A DNA stretch of 64,000 nucleotides. It comes from Marinobacter shengliensis (GTDB lineage: Bacteria; Pseudomonadota; Gammaproteobacteria; Pseudomonadales; Oleiphilaceae). Numbering within the stretch: position 1 is the stretch's first letter; every line of letters starts with the position of its first letter. This document shows positions 58,612 through 64,000 of the stretch, piece after piece. The DNA lies in the NCBI RefSeq assembly GCF_003007715.1, contig NZ_PXNO01000020.1, forward strand, positions 47,030 through 111,029, in the 5' to 3' direction. The notes beneath the pieces were generated by a model. The model saw only the letters and a program-made list of their open reading frames with translations, was not told where the DNA came from and ran no database searches. Both the position numbers and the translations under genes were made by a program.

Positions 58612-59094
58612 ATGAGCAAGAAGAAAGCAAACGGACCAACCAGCAACACCATTGCCCTGAACAAGAAGGCAAAGCACGAATATCATATTGAAGAACGCTT
58701 TGAGGCCGGCCTTGCCCTGCTGGGCTGGGAAGTGAAGTCGCTGCGGGCCGGCAAGGCTCAGCTGGTAGACGCCTACGTACTTCTGAAAAATGGTGAAGCC
58801 TGGCTGTTGGGCGCGCATATCACGCCGCTCAACACCGCCTCCACCCATGTGATCGCCGACCCCACCCGTACCCGCAAACTGCTGCTGCACGCGAAGGAGA
58901 TTGCCAAGATTATCGGCCAGGTCAATCAGGCCGGGCATACCTGCATACCGCTCGCCCTGTACTGGAAAGGCAATAAAGTGAAATGCGAAATTGCCCTGGT
59001 GAAAGGCAAGAAGCTGTTCGACAAGCGTGCCACCGAAAAAGAGCGTGACTGGAACCGCCAGAAACAGAGAATCATGCGCGAGGCCAACACCTGA
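58612..59094 (+). CDS. smpB: SsrA-binding protein SmpB
   Basis: A 160-residue partner of tmRNA in rescue of stalled ribosomes. [40 protein letters not shown] is the conserved OB-fold region; [31 protein letters not shown] leads to the basic C-terminal tail that enters the empty mRNA channel. Its RNA partner ssrA lies 1.6 kb downstream on the same strand, separated by a wax ester synthase gene. Confidence 0.97.
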   Translation: MSKKKANGPTSNTIALNKKAKHEYHIEERFEAGLALLGWEVKSLRAGKAQLVDAYVLLKNGEAWLLGAHITPLNTASTHVIADPTRTRKLLLHAKEIAKIIGQVNQAGHTCIPLALYWKGNKVKCEIALVKGKKLFDKRATEKERDWNRQKQRIMREANT

Positions 59095-59232
59095 GCCTCG
59101 CTCGCACTGTCGCTTTTACCGCCTCTTTCCCGGCCTCGGAATCCCTCCTATACTCAGGTGTTCACACCCGCTCCGACCCCACAGGCAGTACCTGGAGCCC
59201 CTGTTAGTTGGCAAACAGCAAAGGGAGGGCTT

Positions 59233-60651
59233 ATGTCATCTGAACGGACGGCAATGACGTCAGTCGACCGATCCTGGCTGCGTATGGACACCCCGGAGAA
59301 CCCCATGATGATCTCCGCGGTGCTGATGTTCGAGCAACCAATTCCGATCAAACGGCTAAAACGCACACTCGAAGAACGATTTCTGAGATTCAGGCGCTTT
59401 CGCCAACGGGTGGTTGAGAAGGGCGACAAATGCTACTGGGAAGACGATCCCAACTTTGATCTCGACAACCACCTGCACCGCATTGCACTGCCAGGACAAG
59501 CCAGCAAGAAAGAGTTGCAGGAACTGGCCAGCGACTTCAACAGCACGGCGCTCGACTTTCGCCGGCCACTCTGGCAAATCCACTACATCGATAACTTCAA
59601 CGGCGGCTGCGCCCTGCTGATCCGCATTCACCACTGCATTGCCGATGGCATTTCACTGGTTCGGGTTCTGCTATCGCTCACCGACCGGACACCAGAACCC
59701 AAACTGGAGCGCATCGCCAAGAAAGTCACCATTCCCAAACCCCAGGGCAACGCTGCCACCCGGTTTTTGCACCGCTTGGTGGACAGCAGCCAGGCTGGCT
59801 GGCAACAGGCGCAACTGTTCCTGGATTCCGTTCGGCAAGAGCCCAATTACCCCCTGAAACTGGCGCGGACCGCCGGCGGCATCGCCATGGACCTGGCGAA
59901 ACTCGGGCTGGCCCCGTTTGAGCCGAAAACCAGCCTGAAAAGCCAGTTGGTAGGCCGCAAGAAAGTGGCCTGGGCGGAGCCCCTGGCCCTGGATGACGTA
60001 AAACACTGCGCCAGGACCCTGGGTGGAACGGTCAACGACGTATTGCTGTGCGCCGCCACCGGCGCCCTGAGCCGGCACTTTACCGAACACAAGCAAACCA
60101 TACCCGATTGCGGTATTCGCGTTGCGGTGCCGTTCAACCTTCGGCCCCTGGACCAACCCATAGAATCATTGGGCAATCAGTTTGGCCTGGTTCTGGTATG
60201 CCTGCCTGTGGAAGTGCATGACCCACTAATGTGTTTCCGCCAGGTGCAGGAAAATATGAACCGGCTCAAACAGTCCTACCAGGCCCAGGTAACCTACAGC
60301 CTGTTGGACCTGTTTGGCCGGGGCCCGGATATTCTTGAGCGCCGGGCCCTGGACCTACTCAGCAATAAGGCCTCTGCAGTACTGACCAACGTGCCCGGCC
60401 CGAGGCATCCGGTTTACCTGGCCGGCAGCAAACTGGTGCAACCCATGTTCTGGGTGCCCCAGAGCGGCAACATCGGCATTGGCATGAGCATATTCAGTTA
60501 CGCCGACACCGTGCAGTTCGGCATCACCGTCGACAAGGGCATCCAGGCCGACCCGCAAGCAGTGATGAATTACTTCCGGGACAGCTTCCAGCACCTGTAC
60601 GACGCGGCCATGTCTCACGCCCATGGCCTGCACATTGCACAGGCCTCGTGA
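59233..60651 (+). CDS. Wax ester synthase / diacylglycerol acyltransferase
   Basis: A 472-residue WS/DGAT enzyme that joins fatty acyl-CoA to fatty alcohols or diacylglycerol, making storage wax esters or triacylglycerol at the membrane. The catalytic motif HHxxxDG is HHCIADG at residues 133-139; the MSAVLMF-like start region, GGTVNDVLLCAATGAL with its conserved Asn-Asp, and NVPGPRHPVYLAGSKL are further family marks. ATG 59233 has AAGGGAGG upstream. Marinobacter species carry several such genes and form lipid inclusions; which paralogue this is cannot be told. It stands between smpB and ssrA. Confidence 0.92.
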   Translation: MSSERTAMTSVDRSWLRMDTPENPMMISAVLMFEQPIPIKRLKRTLEERFLRFRRFRQRVVEKGDKCYWEDDPNFDLDNHLHRIALPGQASKKELQELASDFNSTALDFRRPLWQIHYIDNFNGGCALLIRIHHCIADGISLVRVLLSLTDRTPEPKLERIAKKVTIPKPQGNAATRFLHRLVDSSQAGWQQAQLFLDSVRQEPNYPLKLARTAGGIAMDLAKLGLAPFEPKTSLKSQLVGRKKVAWAEPLALDDVKHCARTLGGTVNDVLLCAATGALSRHFTEHKQTIPDCGIRVAVPFNLRPLDQPIESLGNQFGLVLVCLPVEVHDPLMCFRQVQENMNRLKQSYQAQVTYSLLDLFGRGPDILERRALDLLSNKASAVLTNVPGPRHPVYLAGSKLVQPMFWVPQSGNIGIGMSIFSYADTVQFGITVDKGIQADPQAVMNYFRDSFQHLYDAAMSHAHGLHIAQAS

Positions 60652-60683
60652 ACAGGATAAGTACAAATAGTGACAAACAAGCC

Positions 60684-60713
60684 TTGAAGTCCGGCAAACC
60701 GGACACATATACT
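60684..60713 (+). promoter_or_regulatory. Sigma70 promoter of ssrA
   Basis: TTGAAG at 60684-60689 and TATACT at 60708-60713 lie 18 bases apart, and the mature tmRNA starts nine bases after the -10. A perfect hairpin GTCCGG-CAAA-CCGGAC (60689-60704) fills the spacer. Confidence 0.75.
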
Positions 60714-60721
60714 GATCATAA

Positions 60722-61086
60722 GGGGACGACATGGCTTCGACGCTGGTGGCGAACCCTTGGGTGCATGTCGAGATGGCAGCCAATCTCGTTAATCCAAAGC
60801 TGCAACGCAATAGTCGCAAACGACGAAAACTACGCACTAGCAGCGTAAGCTGCTAGTCGTCCTGACCGGGTCGCCCGTAGCCCGGAAGCAACATCTCAGG
60901 ACGTCATCGCTTACGGGATGCTCCTTTATCCAGAGCTCACTGGCTAAAGGCTAAGATTTAAAGAGCTCGCCTCTCGCACCCTGGCCTTCGGGTCGCAAGA
61001 GGTTAAATTAATAGAAGGACACTAAACATGTAGATCTCAAGGCCTAGTGCTGGCGGACGCGGGTTCAATTCCCGCCGTCTCCACCA
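60722..61086 (+). ncRNA. ssrA: Transfer-messenger RNA (tmRNA)
   Basis: The 365-base RNA that, with SmpB, frees ribosomes stuck on broken mRNAs and tags the product. The 5' GGGGACG pairs with CGTCTCC before the encoded CCA to form the tRNA-Ala-like acceptor; the T arm carries GGGTTCAATTCCC. The coding part starts with the resume codon GCA at 60816 and reads ANDENYALAA then TAA at 60846-60848, the same tag as in E. coli. Pseudoknot-forming stretches flank the reading frame. Its 3' end abuts a tyrosine-integrase element and is the likely attachment site. Confidence 0.97.
61060..61086. other. Probable prophage attachment site in the ssrA 3' end
   Basis: The T arm and 3' end of tmRNA are a common target for tyrosine integrases. 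The gene is intact here and an integrase element begins just beyond, so the core att sequence should be a short part of this region, repeated at the far end outside the window. The exact core cannot be seen. Confidence 0.5.
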
Positions 61087-61097
61087 ACTTCCAAGAG

Positions 61098-61125
61098 AAA
61101 AGCCCCTGATTTTAGGGGCTTTTTT
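61098..61125 (+). terminator. Terminator of ssrA
   Basis: AAAAGCCCCT and AGGGGCTTTT form a ten-base stem with a GATTTT loop, followed by more T residues. Confidence 0.92.
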
Positions 61126-61178
61126 CGTTTATAGCTCACTGTATTTGACGCAATGTGTCAACGAAGCGTCAACGCGTT

Positions 61179-61547
61179 TTAATTGCCAAATGAAACCTTG
61201 CCCGCACGTCGACCGTTTACTTGAACTTCGCACTCTGAGAATGAGTAAAAGTTCGGCTTCACGCACTCCATCTCAAACCGATCTTGCTCGTAGAAAAACA
61301 ATAACGAGCCGGAATAGTCTTCATGAATAGGAGTTTGAAGGGCCAAGCTATTGTCAACGAAAACTTGAATATTATGCTGCCATGTGGTGCGAACAATGCC
61401 CGGGAAATGATCTGTCGTCATGCGGACCTCTATTTCAGGCATCTCAACAGAGTTTTTGTATTCCTCGTAAGAGCTTTCCCACTTTCTGGTTGAAGCGCAA
61501 CCGGCCAAAAGAGATACAACCAAAACGAAAAGAATCGGTTTAAACAT
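61179..61547 (-). CDS. Small lipoprotein, prophage cargo
   Basis: A 122-residue protein of unknown family. It has a clear lipoprotein signal, MFKPILFVLVVSLLAGC, with the lipid-modified Cys followed by ASTRKW. The mature part is short, mixed alpha/beta in look, with two cysteines in MECVKPNFYSFSECEVQV that may bond. The frame is open four codons further, but ATG 61547 begins the signal. It lies between ssrA and the integrase, inside the element, and its base composition is lower in GC than the host genes. Roles such as superinfection exclusion are possible for prophage lipoproteins, but nothing in the sequence proves this. Confidence 0.7.
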   Translation of the reverse strand: MFKPILFVLVVSLLAGCASTRKWESSYEEYKNSVEMPEIEVRMTTDHFPGIVRTTWQHNIQVFVDNSLALQTPIHEDYSGSLLFFYEQDRFEMECVKPNFYSFSECEVQVNGRRAGKVSFGN

Positions 61548-61655
61548 ACATGCTTCCAAATTGATTTATTGACAGATCCTTCTGGACCAACCAGGTCGAA
61601 TAGTATCGATATACAGGCTACATGTCCCATCGATTTCACTCAGTTTTACAATTAC

Positions 61656-62660
61656 TTAGATTAAAATATCATGGGCGGCTACGGGATTCAGGGATACGGC
61701 ACATTCAAGATGAGCGGGGGATAAGTGCGCATACTTCATTGTCATAGAAATGGATGCATGACCAAGAATCTTTTGCAGGGTAAGGATGTCACCTCCATTC
61801 ATCATGAAGTGGCTAGCAAACGTATGCCGGAGAATATGGGCACATTGTCCCTGCGGCAGCTTAACGCCAGAGCGATCGACAGCACGCCGGAACGCTGAAA
61901 TGGTGGATGTTCCGAAAGCACCCCATTCTTCAAGGTGTCGCTTGGTCGTTTTGTAGAGATCTTTAGAAATTGGTATCGAGCGCTTTTTCCCGGATTTAGT
62001 CTGATCGTAGATGACCCGATAAGGTCTCACTCTGTCCAGGGTGAGGCTTTCCGCTTCTGACCACCTGGCGCCAGTTTCCAAAGATATACGCGCGACGAGC
62101 AGGGCATGGGGATTTGTTGTCTTCTCCCTGAGTTCGGCAAAGATTGCTTTTATCTGATCGAGATCCAGGTACCCCATTTCACGCTCTTGGATGCTGATCG
62201 GCCGGATGTTACGGAACGGGTTTTGATAGCTAATTTCACCGGTTCTGTTCAGTTCGTTGAAGACTGCATTGAGGTAGCCAAGTTCGTTATTACTGGTTTT
62301 CGGGGATATTCCTTTCTCAATTCTAAGGGCTCGATACACCAGGTAATCGTTCGCTGTGAGCTTTGCTGCGATAGGGTTTCCGAAAGCTTCTGTCATTCGT
62401 TTCAAGTGACGATAACGCCGTTCACCGTCACGGAGGTATTTACCGTGGGCGAGATACCAGGCTTTCATGAGCTCAAGCAGAGTTCTGCGGTCTTTCTTGA
62501 GGTGGGGCACTAACGTTCCTGCATCATATTGACCTAATGCCCAACGCTCAAACCTTTGAGCTTCTGCTTTGGACTCAAAGGATTTCCGGACACGCTTCTG
62601 GCCTCTTCCGCCTGGTTGGATATCTACTTGCCATCGTCCCGATGGTAGCTTTTTGATCAT
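61656..62660 (-). CDS. Tyrosine integrase of an ssrA-targeting prophage
   Basis: A 334-residue site-specific recombinase. An N-terminal arm-binding part (MIKKLPSGRWQVDIQPGGRGQKR) and a SAM-like core-binding domain precede the catalytic domain with Arg199 (ETGARWSEAESL), a Lys in the TKSGKKRSIP beta-hairpin, His275 and Arg278 (HILRHTFASHF), a His in ILGHAS and nucleophile Tyr310 (MKYAHL). All key residues are present. The style matches Pf1/P2-type phage integrases. It overlaps the replication gene by four bases, so both are translated together. The lower GC content marks recent acquisition. Confidence 0.93.
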   Translation of the reverse strand: MIKKLPSGRWQVDIQPGGRGQKRVRKSFESKAEAQRFERWALGQYDAGTLVPHLKKDRRTLLELMKAWYLAHGKYLRDGERRYRHLKRMTEAFGNPIAAKLTANDYLVYRALRIEKGISPKTSNNELGYLNAVFNELNRTGEISYQNPFRNIRPISIQEREMGYLDLDQIKAIFAELREKTTNPHALLVARISLETGARWSEAESLTLDRVRPYRVIYDQTKSGKKRSIPISKDLYKTTKRHLEEWGAFGTSTISAFRRAVDRSGVKLPQGQCAHILRHTFASHFMMNGGDILTLQKILGHASISMTMKYAHLSPAHLECAVSLNPVAAHDILI

Positions 62661-63922
62661 GCGGCCACCTTAGTCAGTAGTCGCCGTTTCGTGAGTCCGT
62701 CCTGGACGAGCTGGAAGAGTTCGTTTTCGTAGATTTCTCGTCGTCGGTAGTAATTACACAAGTCCTCCCAGAGTCCGGACTTTTTGAGGCAATCCCAGGC
62801 CTGTCTGGCGTTAAATCGGTTGCGCGCATAAATGCTCAGGAGATTGCCAAAGGCCAGGGAGACGTTCTTTTCGTTGCCGCAACCGGGTTCCTTTTTTGCG
62901 CGTTTGTACATCAGATCAGGGGCGCTGTAGCCGAAGCCGATGTCGTCACGCAGTTTGGTCCAGATGGGGTGACACCATTCGCGTTTGACCTCATAGCGGT
63001 TGGCTTTCAGGGCGTATTGCCAAAGGCCCGTCAGGTGCGGAACCGCGTCCATGTAGGTGTAGATGGGCTTCATGTTCGGTGTGCCCTGAGAGACCTCGTT
63101 GACGATCCGGTGATGGAAGCGGATTTCCAGGCGCCAGACGGGTTTATCTGGGTCGTAACAGGTGTCCGGGAAGGTGTCTTCGTTCACGGCGCATTCCCAG
63201 ATGCTTTCCATGAAGGCGCGTTTGTCGGAGACGTCGATTTCTTTCGACTTGTCGTAGAGGCACACCTGGAGGCTGTTGGCTTTACCAAAGGTGTAGGTTT
63301 CACCGCGTCCGTTGATGGTGGCACCGTCCAGGCCTTTGAACACCAGGTCACTGAGGCCGTTGTGGACGCTGATGGTTTTGGCACGGGTAACGAAGTGGCT
63401 GGCAAAGTCCTGGGGCGGCTCCCAGCCCTGGAAGTCGACAGCCAGATGTAAGGCGATGCCAACGGGTTTGATGCCGGTCAGGAAGAACATGCCCCACTCT
63501 GCCAACTCGTCGTGTATCTGCTGGCTGGAGCGTTCATAGAGCCATCTGGGGGAGGTTTCAATTTTAACGTGGGTGCCGGGGTTGTCGGGTTCGGCGTAGA
63601 AGTTCTGCAGAAGGATGGTCAGGCCGTATTCCCGGTTTTGAAGGATGTATTTGAAACCACCGCGTCTGCCGGACTGGACTTTGAACTCTATGTCTTTGAC
63701 GGTGATGGTGGCGTCGTAGCTTTCGTTGTAGGCCTCGACGATCTGGGCCAGGGGTTCGGGTTTGAGTCTTCCCTCAAACAGTTGCCTGACGGTGTCTACG
63801 CCGGTCCAGAGTACGTTAACGTTCTGCAGGTTGACCTGCTGACCTTCCGGGCCGATGAACAGATCCCCTTTGCCGATTTCTCCGGTTCGGATGTCCATTC
63901 TTTCAAAGTCTTTGATTTTCAT
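62657..63922 (-). CDS. Filamentous-phage-type replication initiator (Rep_trans family)
   Basis: A 421-residue protein resembling the replication initiators of Pf-type filamentous phages and the Rep_trans family (RstA of CTXphi is another member). The family mark LQVCLYDKSKEIDV with Tyr223-Asp224-Lys225 is visible; WTGVDTVRQLFEG near the start and VWRLEIRFHHRIVNEVS in the second half fit too. It should nick the double-stranded form and start rolling-circle synthesis. Direction and order, rep then integrase then attachment site, match the right end of Pf prophages. Genes for single-strand-binding, coat and Zot-like assembly proteins should follow beyond the right edge. GC content is below that of the core genes. 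Confidence 0.78.
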   Translation of the reverse strand: MKIKDFERMDIRTGEIGKGDLFIGPEGQQVNLQNVNVLWTGVDTVRQLFEGRLKPEPLAQIVEAYNESYDATITVKDIEFKVQSGRRGGFKYILQNREYGLTILLQNFYAEPDNPGTHVKIETSPRWLYERSSQQIHDELAEWGMFFLTGIKPVGIALHLAVDFQGWEPPQDFASHFVTRAKTISVHNGLSDLVFKGLDGATINGRGETYTFGKANSLQVCLYDKSKEIDVSDKRAFMESIWECAVNEDTFPDTCYDPDKPVWRLEIRFHHRIVNEVSQGTPNMKPIYTYMDAVPHLTGLWQYALKANRYEVKREWCHPIWTKLRDDIGFGYSAPDLMYKRAKKEPGCGNEKNVSLAFGNLLSIYARNRFNARQAWDCLKKSGLWEDLCNYYRRREIYENELFQLVQDGLTKRRLLTKVAA

Positions 63923-64000
63923 CTGTGGCCTTCTGTGGATGTCTGTGGTGTTAAATCGACTGTCGTCGTTTTCTATGAGACGTGTTACAGGGACGTCTCT

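Overview
The window looks like a chromosomal segment of a marine gammaproteobacterium, most likely Marinobacter or a close relative. This rests on GC-rich coding sequence, a wax ester synthase (WS/DGAT) gene, and a core gene order like that of Pseudomonas and relatives (pnp-rpsO-truB-rbfA-infB-nusA-rimP-tRNA-Leu-secG-tpiA-glmM-folP-ftsH / yhbY / greA-carBA-dapB-dnaJKgrpE / recN / fur / bamE / rnfH-ratA / smpB). The genus is an inference from gene content; no search was run.

Left part (1-27.8 kb) is mixed metabolism and transport: the 3' end of an outer-membrane porin; an Old Yellow Enzyme-type oxidoreductase; glutaryl-CoA dehydrogenase; pyruvate dehydrogenase aceEF; a radical-SAM KamA-family aminomutase; a small HNH protein; modABC for molybdate; a CnoX/YbbN-like thioredoxin-TPR protein; a BrnT/BrnA toxin-antitoxin pair; a stand-alone Lon protease; a MarR regulator with a perfect palindrome upstream; a membrane TPR protein; a complete livKHMGF branched-chain amino-acid ABC transporter; and an envelope cluster of DUF3015, DUF4105 and a lipoprotein hydrolase.

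The middle (27.8-56.8 kb) is the conserved core: RNA turnover and translation (pnp, rpsO, truB, rbfA, infB, nusA, rimP, tRNA-Leu), secretion and central metabolism (secG, tpiA, glmM, folP, ftsH), pyrimidine/arginine precursor and lysine synthesis (carAB, dapB), the heat-shock trio grpE-dnaK-dnaJ, SOS repair (recN), iron control (fur) and outer-membrane assembly (bamE). Regulatory sites are readable here: tandem LexA boxes at recN, a sigma32 promoter at grpE, a possible UTP-sensitive promoter plus attenuator before carA, and a promoter followed by two tandem terminators before rimP-nusA-infB. The rlmE gene usually found next to ftsH is absent from that position.

Right part (56.8-64 kb): an NSS-family sodium symporter, smpB, a wax ester synthase and the tmRNA gene ssrA. 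Immediately after ssrA begins a foreign element: a small lipoprotein, a tyrosine integrase and a Rep_trans-type replication initiator, in the int/rep order of Pf-type filamentous prophages. It runs off the right edge.

Non-coding highlights are a two-copy structured element (27.6 and 48.4 kb) with a conserved 54-nt core enclosed by diverged but still self-complementary arms, and a REP-like palindrome family between convergent genes.
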